This document shows, in pieces, positions 10,101 through 18,110 of a stretch of 64,000 bases of DNA. The stretch's first letter is position 1. Each line of letters opens with the position of its first letter. A program made the translations under genes and the position numbers. Origin of the DNA: Pelagerythrobacter sp041912895 (GTDB lineage: Bacteria; Pseudomonadota; Alphaproteobacteria; Sphingomonadales; Sphingomonadaceae); contig NZ_JAYSGI010000001.1 of NCBI RefSeq assembly GCF_041912895.1, positions 1,314,669 through 1,378,668 on the forward strand, read 5' to 3'. A model generated the notes under the pieces. The model did not search any database and was not told the origin of the DNA. It saw only the letters and a list, made by a program, of their open reading frames with translations.

Positions 10101-10711
10101 AAGTCGCGCAGTTCCGGCTGCGAGCCGACCACCGCGGTGAACACGATGTACAGCACCAGGAACAGCACGACGGCGACGTAAGTGTACATCATCGACCGCG
10201 TCACGGTAGCGATCGCGAAGAACAGCGCGCTGGTCATGACGATATTGGGCAGCGCGAAGGCGAGATAGGCGGCGGCGTAGTCTCCGATCCGGTTCGGCCC
10301 CAGCGTCTCGCCATCGACCCACGGCATCAGCGATCCGAGCCAGATCGCCAGCGGCACGACGAGAAACGCGGCGAGCGCGGCAAGCAGCGATCCGGCGAAG
10401 CGCCCGATCAGGTAATCGAACTTGCTGACCCTGGTCGAACGGACCATCGGGCCGAAGCCGCTTTCCTCGTCGCGCACGATCACGTTGGAGACGAACGCGG
10501 TGGTGACGAACATGTAGAACAGCGTCAGGATCAGCTGCGTCTGGACGATCGCCAGCGGGCTGTTGACGTGGATGTTGCCTCCGCCGCCGATCTGGATGTC
10601 GTCGCTCGTCGCGGCGCCGAAAGTCAGCAGGAAGAACAGGATCGTCGCGACCCAGAACACCGGGTTGCGGAACTGGTAGCGCAGCTCGAAGCCGGCGATC
10701 TTGGCGAACAT
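7139..10711 (-). CDS. ABC transporter permease fused to M1-family peptidase domain
   Basis: 1190 residues starting with MFAKIAGFELRYQFRNPVFW. The first half is an ABC-2-type permease: two groups of membrane helices, each preceded by a cytoplasmic N-terminal segment (FELRYQFRNPVFWVAT and RTRFEMGQVFRSPAFFV). From about residue 600 comes an extracytoplasmic beta-rich region, then a gluzincin peptidase with HEMAH near residue 929 and the downstream glutamate in VETLAQY. Orthologues with this fusion are usually annotated as ABC permease/M1 aminopeptidase. The ATPase gene lies 11 bp upstream, so the pair probably forms one exporter. The peptidase substrate is unknown. A longer reading frame extends upstream but only overlaps the ATPase gene. 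Confidence 0.85.
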   Translation of the reverse strand: MFAKIAGFELRYQFRNPVFWVATILFFLLTFGAATSDDIQIGGGGNIHVNSPLAIVQTQLILTLFYMFVTTAFVSNVIVRDEESGFGPMVRSTRVSKFDYLIGRFAGSLLAALAAFLVVPLAIWLGSLMPWVDGETLGPNRIGDYAAAYLAFALPNIVMTSALFFAIATVTRSMMYTYVAVVLFLVLYIVFTAVVGSQPELRDFAGFAEPFGLAALFETTRYWTAAESNTQVPTLGGMILWNRLIWLGFALLALAFAYWRFRFGEKGLSQRKAKKEAKLAAGDPVIVDRLPALDPARAGWARLFVRTRFEMGQVFRSPAFFVLLLIGLFNAGSALYFGNELYGTPARPVTFALIQPLFGSFLLIPIIIAIYYGGELVWRDRERKMHEIVDSTSVPGWSYMVPKTIAVALVLLTTLLISVVAAMLIQLIRGYADFELGKYFAWYILPMSVDMVILAVLAVFIQALSPNKYVGWGIMVVYLVATIVLSSMGFEHPLYLYGSTGSNPVSDINGADVGWAMGWWLRLYWGAFALVLAVLAHLLWRRGADGALMPRLRSLPRRLVSPAGALLGAALLVAAGSGAFLFNQMNVVEEYRTQDDNEAQLAAYEKKYLKYENLAQPALTDVTMRVDLYPNEGRMVARGRYALVNDTDAPIAQLHVRLPDPNAEILDITVPGARLAMNDAENRYRIYEFAEPLAPGATADLTFETRRWQRGFRTTGNDTRLVRNGTFLNNGEFAPVIGMDRSGLLQDRATRRKYDLPAELRPAKLEDESARDRNYVGNADWVTADITISTVPGQTPIAPGVRVSDEVVDGRRVARFVSDSPILSFFSIQSADYALRERMADGVDLQVFYHAAHDFNVDRMLDAMERALGYYRANFGPYQFSHARIVEFPGYASFAQAFAGTMPYSESIGFIADNADEESIDYVTYVTAHEMAHQYWAHQLISADQQGGTIMVETLAQYSALMVMKELYGEDKIRRFLKFELDSYLSARGGEVIEELPLERVENQSYIHYRKGSVVMYLLQDRLGEDRVNAMLAGLLDRYRFQGPPYATSRDLVNGFLGLARNERERQLVQDLLQRITLYDLKAESATVRELPDGRFETTLTVAADKFYADGKGKETRARLDDVIEIGLFTARPGQGAFDRDNVLFMERRPIRSGEQTIRVITEERPSYAGIDPYNKYIDRNSDDNIAETN

Positions 10712-10722
10712 GGCCCGGCCCC

Positions 10723-11622
10723 TCAGGCTGCGAGGTCTTCGGCGGTCAGGCCGCGGCGGGTGGTCGCGAGCGTGGAGAAATAGACATCCTCCAGCCCACC
10801 TTCGACCGGCGCGAAGCCTTCGCCCGGATCGCTTTCGGACAGGATGTGGACGATCGTGTTGCCCGCGAACAGGCGCGTGGAAATCACTTCGTAGCGCTCG
10901 CGGTAGGAATCGAGTTCGCCGCGCGCGATGGTCTTGGCCCAGACGGTTCCGCGCGCCCGCTCGATCAGTTCGCGCGGCGCGCCTTCCAGCCGGATGCGGC
11001 CGTCGACGATCACCGCCATGCGCGGGCACAGGTCGGCGACGTCCTCGACGATATGGGTGGAGAGGATCACGACGACGTTCTCGCCGATCTCGGCCAGCAG
11101 GTTGAGGAAGCGGTTGCGCTCTTCGGGGTCGAGCCCGGCGGTCGGTTCGTCGACGATGATCAGTTCGGGGTTGCCGATCAGCGCCTGGGCGATGCCGAAA
11201 CGCTGGCGCATGCCGCCCGAAAAGCCCGCGATCGCCTTCTTGCGCACCGCCCACAGGTTGGTCTGGTTGAGCAGCGTCTCGACCGTGGCCTTGCGGTCGG
11301 CGGCCGATGCCACACCCTTCAGCACGGCCATGTGATCGAGCATGTCGTAGGCCGAAACGCGCGGATAGACGCCGAAATCCTGCGGTAGGTAGCCGAGCCG
11401 CTCGCGCAGCCTCTCGGGCTCGGCCAGCACGTCGATATCGCCGAAGCGGATCGCGCCGGATGTGGGCGTCTGCAGCGTCGCGACGGTGCGCATCAGGGTG
11501 GACTTGCCCGCGCCGTTCGGCCCCAGCAATCCGAACATGCCCTTGGGGATCGACAGCGTCACCTCATCGAGCGCGCGTGTTCCGTTGGGATAGACGTGGG
11601 TGACGTCGGTCAGTTCGAGCAT
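10723..11622 (-). CDS. ABC transporter ATP-binding protein
   Basis: 299 residues. Walker A is GLLGPNGAGKST, the signature is FSGGMRQRFGIAQAL and Walker B is LIIVDEPTAGLDPEE, followed by the switch histidine in ILSTHIVEDV. The start MLELTDVTHVYPNG is chosen over an earlier ATG because AGGAGG lies just upstream of it. It is the first gene of the two-gene operon with the permease-peptidase and supplies ATP hydrolysis for it. The transported substrate cannot be named from sequence. Confidence 0.92.
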   Translation of the reverse strand: MLELTDVTHVYPNGTRALDEVTLSIPKGMFGLLGPNGAGKSTLMRTVATLQTPTSGAIRFGDIDVLAEPERLRERLGYLPQDFGVYPRVSAYDMLDHMAVLKGVASAADRKATVETLLNQTNLWAVRKKAIAGFSGGMRQRFGIAQALIGNPELIIVDEPTAGLDPEERNRFLNLLAEIGENVVVILSTHIVEDVADLCPRMAVIVDGRIRLEGAPRELIERARGTVWAKTIARGELDSYRERYEVISTRLFAGNTIVHILSESDPGEGFAPVEGGLEDVYFSTLATTRRGLTAEDLAA

Positions 11623-11770
11623 GTGGGGTCCCTCCTGTCCGGCGAGGGTAGGGTTTGGCGGCCACATGGTAAAGCGGCGTTGGTCGAGCGGTATGGGTCG
11701 TTCAACATCGCGCTTGCGCCCTGCGCGCCATTACGCGAACGACGGTCACGCGCAACGAGGACGATCGCGG

Positions 11771-12940
11771 ATGGACCTGAGCCCCTACGACAGCGAAGAT
11801 TTTCCCGAGATCCGCGAAGGCGTGCGGCGGCTGTGTGCGCGCTTTCCCGGCGAATACTGGCGGCGGCTCGACGCGGCGCGCGAATATCCGAGCGAATTCG
11901 TTGCCGCGCTGACCGCGGCGGGCTGGCTTTCGGTGCTGATCCCCGAGGAATACGGCGGTTCGGGCCTCGGCCTGTCGGCGGCTGCGGCGGTGCTCGAGAC
12001 GATCCAGGCCGAAGGCTGCAACGGCGGCGCGTGCCACGCGCAGATGTACATCATGGGCACGATCCAGCGCCACGGATCGGACGACCAGAAGCGCGCGTAT
12101 CTGCCGCGCATCGCGAGCGGGGAACTGCGGTTGCAGGCATTCGGCGTCACCGAGCCGGCGAGCGGGACCGATACGACGGCGCTGCGCACCACGGCGGTGC
12201 GCGACGGCGATCACTATGTCGTCAACGGGCAGAAGATCTGGACCAGCCGGGCCGAACATTCGGACCTGATGCTCCTGCTCGCCCGCACCACCCCGCGCGA
12301 GGACGCGGCGAAGAAGACCGAGGGACTGTCCACCTTCATCGTCGACATGCGCGAAGTGGTGGGCACATCGCTCACCATCCGCCCGATCCGCACGATGATG
12401 AACCACGCCAGCACCGAAGTCTTCTTCGACGACGTGCGCATTCCCGCGAGCGCGCTGGTGGGCGAGGAAGGGAAAGGCTTCCGCTACATCCTCTCGGGCA
12501 TGAACGCCGAACGCACGCTGATCGCCGCCGAATGCGTCGGCGACGCCAAGTGGTTCATCGGCAAGGCGGCCGCCTATGCCGGAGAACGGCAGGTGTTCGG
12601 TCGCGCGATCGGCGCCAACCAGGGTGTGTCGTTCCCGATCGCCCGTGCCTACGCCAACATGCGCGCGGCCGAACTGATGGTGCATGAAGCGGCGCGGCTC
12701 TACGAAGCGGGCAAGCCGATGGGCACCGAAGCCAACATGGCCAAGATGCTCGCCGCCGACGCCTCGGTGGAAGCGGGCAACGCCTGCATCCAGACGCATG
12801 GCGGGTTCGGCTTCGCCGAGGAATACGACATCGAGCGCAAGTTCCGCGAGACGCGGCTATATCAGGTGGCGCCGATCTCGACCAACCTGATCCTCGCCTA
12901 CCTCGCCGAACACGTGCTCGGCATGCCGCGAAGCTATTGA
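11771..12940 (+). CDS. acyl-CoA dehydrogenase
   Basis: 389 residues, the normal length. It has the N-terminal helical domain, FGVTEPASGTDTTALRTTA in the FAD/substrate-binding middle domain, DDVRIPASALVGEEGKGFRYI, and the C-terminal THGGFGFAEEYDIERKFRETRLYQVAPIS signature. Such enzymes introduce the alpha-beta double bond of acyl-CoAs and pass electrons to ETF. The ATG at 11771 begins MDLSPYDSEDF; upstream codons in frame have no family similarity. It overlaps the convergent TetR gene by 7 bp. The acyl chain specificity is not evident. Confidence 0.9.
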   Translation: MDLSPYDSEDFPEIREGVRRLCARFPGEYWRRLDAAREYPSEFVAALTAAGWLSVLIPEEYGGSGLGLSAAAAVLETIQAEGCNGGACHAQMYIMGTIQRHGSDDQKRAYLPRIASGELRLQAFGVTEPASGTDTTALRTTAVRDGDHYVVNGQKIWTSRAEHSDLMLLLARTTPREDAAKKTEGLSTFIVDMREVVGTSLTIRPIRTMMNHASTEVFFDDVRIPASALVGEEGKGFRYILSGMNAERTLIAAECVGDAKWFIGKAAAYAGERQVFGRAIGANQGVSFPIARAYANMRAAELMVHEAARLYEAGKPMGTEANMAKMLAADASVEAGNACIQTHGGFGFAEEYDIERKFRETRLYQVAPISTNLILAYLAEHVLGMPRSY

Positions 12941-13572
12941 GCGCGAGCCGGGTGGGCGGCGCCGGCGAATCCGGCGCCCCGGCAGAAGAAATCGGTTCGC
13001 TCGCGCAACCGGTCCGGCGAAAGCTGCCCCCCGGCGCCGTGGCTGATCGCTTCGGTCTGCAGATCGCTGACGAACAGGCCGAGGAATATTTCGGCGAGCG
13101 TTTCCGGGTCGCCCGTCATCGGGACACCCTTCGCCCGCCAGTAGACGAACAGCTCTTCGAGCGCGTCGCGCGTCCGCGTCGCGGTCCGTTCGAAGAAGCG
13201 GCGCGCGAAATCGGTGTCGTCGATGCTGCGCGCGATCACGATCCGCACCAGCGCTACGCCGTCGGGATCGAGAAACTTGTCGTGCAGCGCGTCGGCGATG
13301 CGGTGCAAGGTTCCCTCGGGGTCCAGCCCGCAGGCGGCAGCTTCGCGGATCAGCGCTTCGCCCGAGGCCGCCTTCTCGAACACGACGGCTTCGAGCAGAC
13401 CGTCCTTGTTGCCGAACAGCTTGTAGACGGTCGCCATCGAGCCGCCCGCATGCTCGACGATATGGCCGAGTGTCGTGCGTTCGTAACCTTGTTCGATAAA
13501 CAGCGTGCGTGCAGCCTCGACGATCGCCTGACGGCGACGATCGAGACGGCAGAATTCGAATTCATCGATCAT
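12934..13572 (-). CDS. TetR family transcriptional regulator
   Basis: 212 residues. The N-terminal helix-turn-helix reads AARTLFIEQGYERTTLGHIVEHAGGSMATVYKLFGNKDGLLEAV, typical of TetR; the rest is the variable ligand-binding domain. It is divergent from an RND efflux operon and an 18-bp palindrome lies in the 95-bp spacer between them, so it most likely represses the efflux genes and itself and is released by a pump substrate. The 3' end overlaps the acyl-CoA dehydrogenase gene. Confidence 0.9.
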   Translation of the reverse strand: MIDEFEFCRLDRRRQAIVEAARTLFIEQGYERTTLGHIVEHAGGSMATVYKLFGNKDGLLEAVVFEKAASGEALIREAAACGLDPEGTLHRIADALHDKFLDPDGVALVRIVIARSIDDTDFARRFFERTATRTRDALEELFVYWRAKGVPMTGDPETLAEIFLGLFVSDLQTEAISHGAGGQLSPDRLRERTDFFCRGAGFAGAAHPARAQ

Positions 13573-13611
13573 GATTGTTTCGACTCCACGATTCCGGGTT
13601 GCGTGACAACC

Positions 13612-13629
13612 GTGTAATTACTATTACAC
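13612..13629. promoter_or_regulatory. predicted TetR operator palindrome
   Basis: GTGTAAT-TACT-ATTACAC is a perfect 7-bp inverted repeat with a 4-bp spacer. It sits 39 bp before the adaptor gene and 40 bp before the TetR gene, where one bound dimer could block both promoters. No other perfect palindrome is present in the spacer. Confidence 0.75.
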
Positions 13630-13667
13630 CTTCGCACCTGCACAAAACCTGACTGAAAGCCCTCGCG

Positions 13668-14852
13668 ATGAACCGCCTTCTCATCGGCCTCTCCGCCTGC
13701 TTCCTGCTTGCCGCATGCTCGGGAGCCGAGGAGCCGCCCGCGCCTCAGGCGATTCCGGTCAAGACCGTGACGGTAGCGAATCAGGCGCTTCCCAACGTCA
13801 TCGAGCTGCCCGGCCGGGTGGAACCTATCCGCGTCGCCGAGGTGCGTGCGCGCGTGACCGGGATCGTGCAGAGCCGGCTTTACGAAGAGGGCTCCAATGT
13901 CAGCGCCGGCAAGGCGCTGTTCCGCATCGACCCGCGTGAGCTGCGCGCAAGCTACGCCCAGGCGCAGGCGTCGCTCGAACGCGCGCGCGCCACGGCATCC
14001 AACGCCCGCGCGGTGGTCGAGCGTTATCGCCCGCTGGTGGCGGAAAACGCGATCAGCGGTCAGGAATACGACGCCGCGCTGGCCGCCGCGCGCGAAGCCG
14101 ACGCCAACGTCGCGCAAATCCGCGCACAGGTGGAAGCCGCTTCGCTCCAGCTCGGCTATACCACCGTGACGGCGCCGATTTCCGGCAGGGCGGGCCGCGC
14201 GCAAGTGACCGAAGGCGCACTGGTGAGCCAGACCGAAGGCACGCTGCTGACGCGGATCGAGCAGATCTCGTCGGTCTACGTCAGCTTCGCGCAGTCGGCG
14301 AGCGAAGTGCTCGCCCTGCGCCGCGCGGTCGCGGCGGGCGAGATCGCGCTCGACGAGAACGACCGGATCGAGGTCCGGCTGACGTTCAGCGACGGGACCG
14401 AATATCCGATCCCGGGCTATATCGACTTCCTCGCCTACACCGTCGATCAGGAAACCGGCACCGTGGCGCTGCGCGCCGAATTCCCCAACCCCTCGGGCCT
14501 GCTGCTGCCGGGCGAGTTCGTCCGCGCGCAGATCTTCGCCGGCGAGGTCCAGCAGGGTATCGCCGTGCCGCAGCGCGCGGTGACGCTGACCGAAGACGGC
14601 GGATCGGTCTACGTGATCGACGGCAAGGGCCAGGCGGCGCTGCGCCCGATCAAGCTCGGCGCCATGGTCGATGGCCGGTGGATCGTCGAGAGCGGCCTCA
14701 AGGCGGGCGACGTGGTAATCGTCAACAATTTGCAGAAGATCCGCCCCGGCGCTCCGGTCAAGGCTGCCAACGCGCCCAGCGGGCGGAAGGCTCCGGCCGC
14801 CGCCGCCAAGCCTGCTGCGCCCGCCACTGCGGCTTCGAGCGAGGCGCGCTGA
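13668..14852 (+). CDS. RND efflux periplasmic adaptor (membrane fusion) lipoprotein
   Basis: 394 residues. An N-terminal lipoprotein signal (LIGLSACFLLAAC) is followed by a beta-barrel/lipoyl start PGRVEPIRVAEVRARVTGIVQSRLYEEGSNV, an alpha-hairpin (residues about 85-150) rich in Ala, and lipoyl/barrel return TVTAPISGRAGRA. The C-terminal 30 residues are a low-complexity Ala/Pro/Lys tail. It is the first gene of the operon, 3 bp before the pump gene, and would link pump and outer-membrane channel. Confidence 0.93.
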   Translation: MNRLLIGLSACFLLAACSGAEEPPAPQAIPVKTVTVANQALPNVIELPGRVEPIRVAEVRARVTGIVQSRLYEEGSNVSAGKALFRIDPRELRASYAQAQASLERARATASNARAVVERYRPLVAENAISGQEYDAALAAAREADANVAQIRAQVEAASLQLGYTTVTAPISGRAGRAQVTEGALVSQTEGTLLTRIEQISSVYVSFAQSASEVLALRRAVAAGEIALDENDRIEVRLTFSDGTEYPIPGYIDFLAYTVDQETGTVALRAEFPNPSGLLLPGEFVRAQIFAGEVQQGIAVPQRAVTLTEDGGSVYVIDGKGQAALRPIKLGAMVDGRWIVESGLKAGDVVIVNNLQKIRPGAPVKAANAPSGRKAPAAAAKPAAPATAASSEAR

Positions 14853-14855
14853 TCC

Positions 14856-17800
14856 ATGGCACGGTTTTTCATCGACCGCCCCATCTTCGCATGGGTCGTC
14901 GCGCTCGGCATCCTGCTCGCCGGCGTGATCGCGCTGCGTGCGCTGCCGATCGAGCAATATCCCGAAGTCGCTCCGCCTTCCCTAGCAATCAACGTGACCT
15001 ATCCCGGCGCCGACGCGCAGACGCTGGAGCAGAACGTCACGCAGGTGATCGAGCAGCAGCTCAACGGCGTCGAAGGCTTCCTCTACATGGATTCTTCCAG
15101 CGGCTCCAACGGCACGGCGACGATCACGCTGACGTTCGAGGCCGGGACCGATATCGATATCGCGCAGACCGAAGTGCAGAACCGGCTGAGCACGGTCGAG
15201 GCGCGCCTTCCCGAAGAAGTCCGCCGACAGGGCATCACGGTGCGGCAGGCCAACGCCGGCTTCCTCATGATCGTGGCGCTGACGTCCGAAAGCGGCAGCC
15301 TGACGAGCACCGACCTCGGCAATATCGCCACCAATCAGGTGGTCGACGAATTGCGCCGCGTGCCCGGCGTGGGCGATGTCACGCTGTTCGGCTCGTCCTA
15401 CGCGATGCGCATCTGGCTCGATCCCGACGCGCTGGCTTCGTATAACCTGTCGCCTGCTGCCGTGCTTGCGGCGATCCGCGAGCAGAACGCGCAGACCGCC
15501 GGCGGCGCGATCGGCGCGCAGCCGCTCGCCGACGGGCAGCAGATCAACGCCACGATCACCACCGACGGCCGCTTCACCACGGTCGAGGAATTCGAGAACA
15601 TCATCCTGCGCGCCAACAGCGGCGCCGCGGTCGTGCGGCTGGGCGAGGTCGCGCGGGTCGAACTCGGCGCGCAGACCTACGCGACCTCGACCGAGCTGAA
15701 CAACCAGCCGATGGCGGGCATGGCCATCCAGCTCGCCACCGGCGCCAACGCGCTGGAGGCGGCCGAAGGCGTCAAGCAGCGGATGGCAGAGATCACGCCC
15801 GGCCTGCCCGGCGATACCAGTTGGTCGATTCCCTACGACACCACCCCCTTCGTCGAAGCCTCGATCGAAGAGGTGGTCAAGACGCTGGCCGAAGCGATGG
15901 TGCTCGTGTTCCTCGTGATGTTCCTGTTCCTGCAGAACTTCCGCGCCACGATGATCCCCACGCTCGTCGTCCCGATCGCGCTGGCCGGCGCGTGCCTCGG
16001 CCTGTGGTTGTTCGGATTTTCGATCAACGTCCTGTCGCTGTTCGGCATGGTGCTCGCCATCGGCATTCTGGTCGACGACGCGATCGTGGTGATCGAGAAC
16101 GTCGAGCGCATCATGCGCGAGGAGGGGCTTCCGCCGCTCGAAGCCACGCGCAAGGCAATGGGCCAGATCACCGGCGCGATCGTCGGCATCACCCTGGTGC
16201 TGATCGCGGTGTTCGTGCCGATGGCGTTCTTCCCCGGATCGACGGGCGGAATCTATCGCCAGTTCTCGGTCACGCTGGCGATCGCGATTTTCTTCTCGGC
16301 GTTCCTGGCACTGTCGCTCACCCCCGCGCTGTGCGCCACGTTCCTGAAGCCCATCGCCCACGATCACGGCGACGAGCCGGAGATCGATCACGAGGCCGAA
16401 GCGCAGCCCGGCTGGCGCGGCCGCTTCGCCCGCGCCAAGCGCAAGGCGGGCAACTTCTTTGCCGGCTTCAACCGCTGGTTCGGCCGCATGCAGGAGAAGT
16501 ACGGGCGTGCCAACGACCGCATTCTTGCGCGCCCGTTCCGTGCCTTCGCCGTGTTTCTCGTGCTCGTGGCGGTGACGGTGCTGCTGTTCTTCCGCCTTCC
16601 CACCGCGTTCCTGCCGACCGAAGATCAGGGCTTTCTGATCACGGCCGTTCAGGCCCCTCCGGGCGCGACGCAGGAACGCACCGACGAAGCACTCGAGCCG
16701 ATTACCGACTTCTGGCTCGGACGCGAGGAGGTCCAGAACCTCGTGGTCGTGCGCGGCTTCAGCTTCTTCGGGCAGGGCCAGAACAACGCGATCATGTTCG
16801 CCTCGTTCAAACCATGGGGCGAGCGGACCGGCGAAGGAAGCAGCGCCGGGGAAATGCTCGAAGCGTCGATGGGCCAGTTCATGCAGAACGATGGCGCAAC
16901 GGCGTTCGTGATCCAGCCGCCGGCGATCCAGTCGCTCGGTACGGCGAGCGGCTTCACGCTCAAGCTCCAGGATCGCGGCGGCCTGGGCCGCGAGGCGTTG
17001 ATGGCGGCGCGCGATCAGCTTCTCGGCATGGCTTCGCAGAGCGCGCTGGTCGCCAACCTGCGGCCCGAGGATCAGGGCCCCAGCCCCGAACTCGCGGTCG
17101 ATATCGACCGGGTCCAGGCACGCGCGCTCGGCCTGTCGCTGGCCGACGTCAACGCGGCGCTCTCGATCACCTTCGGCTCCGCCTATGCCAACGACTTCAA
17201 CCGCGAAGGCCGCGTGCTCCAGGTACTGGTCCAGGCCGATGCGCCTTATCGCATGACGCCGGACGACGTCCTGTCGCTGCGCATCCCTAACCAGCAGGGC
17301 GAACTCGTGCCGTTCAGCGCCTTCGCCACCGCCGAGTGGTCGGCCGCGCCGGCGAGCCTGTCGCGCTACAACGGCTATCCGGCGATGACCCTGTCGGGCA
17401 TGGCCGCGCCGGGCGAATCCTCGGGCGCCGCGCTGGAGGAGATGGAACGGCTCGCCAGCCAGTTGCCGCAGGGCATCGGCTACGAGTGGACGGGCATCTC
17501 GTTCGAGGAAAAGCAGGCCGGTGGCCAGATCGGGCTTCTGCTCGGCCTGTCGGTGGTCGTGGTGTTCCTCGTGCTCGCCGCGCTCTACGAAAGCTGGGCG
17601 GTGCCGCTGGCCGTGCTGCTGATCGTCCCTATGGGTGTGCTCGGATCGGTGCTGTTCTCGATGCTGCGCGGGCTGTCGGCCGACGTCTATTTCAACGTCG
17701 GGCTCATCACGATCATCGGCCTCGCTGCAAAGAACGCGATCCTGATCGTCGAATTCGCGATCGAGGAAGAGGAACGCGGCAAGCGGCGGATCGACGCGGT

Positions 17801-18110
17801 GAAGGCCGCAGCCCGCCTGCGCCTGCGCCCGATCATCATGACCTCACTCGCGTTCACGATGGGCATGGTCCCGCTCGTGCTGGCGAGCGGCGCGGGCGCG
17901 GCCAGCCGCGCGGCGGTCGGCACCGGGGTGATGGGCGGGATGATCGCCGCGGCATCGCTCGGCATCTTCCTGATCCCGATGCTTTACCTCCTGGTCCGCC
18001 GGAACATCAGCCGCAAGCAGCCGAGCGCGGCCGGGCATATGGAAGATGCGCCGGCGCCGGCCAGCACGCCAGACACCGGCCCCGAGACCGGTGGGGAGCC
18101 CGCACGATGA
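14856..18110 (+). CDS. RND efflux pump inner-membrane permease, HAE1 (AcrB) type
   Basis: 1084 residues with the AcrB plan: MARFFIDRPIFAWVVALGILLAG at the N-terminus, two large periplasmic loops, and 12 membrane helices. The proton-relay motif GILVDDAIVVIENVERIM is in helix 4 and the matching Lys is in GLAAKNAILIVEFAIEEEERG. An acidic/basic insertion after helix 6 (about residues 505-540, DHGDEPEIDHEAEAQ) is longer than in AcrB. It is a proton-driven exporter of hydrophobic or amphiphilic compounds. The stop overlaps the start of the channel gene (ATGA). Confidence 0.94.
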   Translation: MARFFIDRPIFAWVVALGILLAGVIALRALPIEQYPEVAPPSLAINVTYPGADAQTLEQNVTQVIEQQLNGVEGFLYMDSSSGSNGTATITLTFEAGTDIDIAQTEVQNRLSTVEARLPEEVRRQGITVRQANAGFLMIVALTSESGSLTSTDLGNIATNQVVDELRRVPGVGDVTLFGSSYAMRIWLDPDALASYNLSPAAVLAAIREQNAQTAGGAIGAQPLADGQQINATITTDGRFTTVEEFENIILRANSGAAVVRLGEVARVELGAQTYATSTELNNQPMAGMAIQLATGANALEAAEGVKQRMAEITPGLPGDTSWSIPYDTTPFVEASIEEVVKTLAEAMVLVFLVMFLFLQNFRATMIPTLVVPIALAGACLGLWLFGFSINVLSLFGMVLAIGILVDDAIVVIENVERIMREEGLPPLEATRKAMGQITGAIVGITLVLIAVFVPMAFFPGSTGGIYRQFSVTLAIAIFFSAFLALSLTPALCATFLKPIAHDHGDEPEIDHEAEAQPGWRGRFARAKRKAGNFFAGFNRWFGRMQEKYGRANDRILARPFRAFAVFLVLVAVTVLLFFRLPTAFLPTEDQGFLITAVQAPPGATQERTDEALEPITDFWLGREEVQNLVVVRGFSFFGQGQNNAIMFASFKPWGERTGEGSSAGEMLEASMGQFMQNDGATAFVIQPPAIQSLGTASGFTLKLQDRGGLGREALMAARDQLLGMASQSALVANLRPEDQGPSPELAVDIDRVQARALGLSLADVNAALSITFGSAYANDFNREGRVLQVLVQADAPYRMTPDDVLSLRIPNQQGELVPFSAFATAEWSAAPASLSRYNGYPAMTLSGMAAPGESSGAALEEMERLASQLPQGIGYEWTGISFEEKQAGGQIGLLLGLSVVVVFLVLAALYESWAVPLAVLLIVPMGVLGSVLFSMLRGLSADVYFNVGLITIIGLAAKNAILIVEFAIEEEERGKRRIDAVKAAARLRLRPIIMTSLAFTMGMVPLVLASGAGAASRAAVGTGVMGGMIAAASLGIFLIPMLYLLVRRNISRKQPSAAGHMEDAPAPASTPDTGPETGGEPAR

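Noticed and set aside
7139..11254. 1371-residue reading of the permease-peptidase gene
   Set aside because: The extra N-terminal residues lie entirely over the ATPase gene in another frame; MFAKIAGFELRYQF is the natural permease start.
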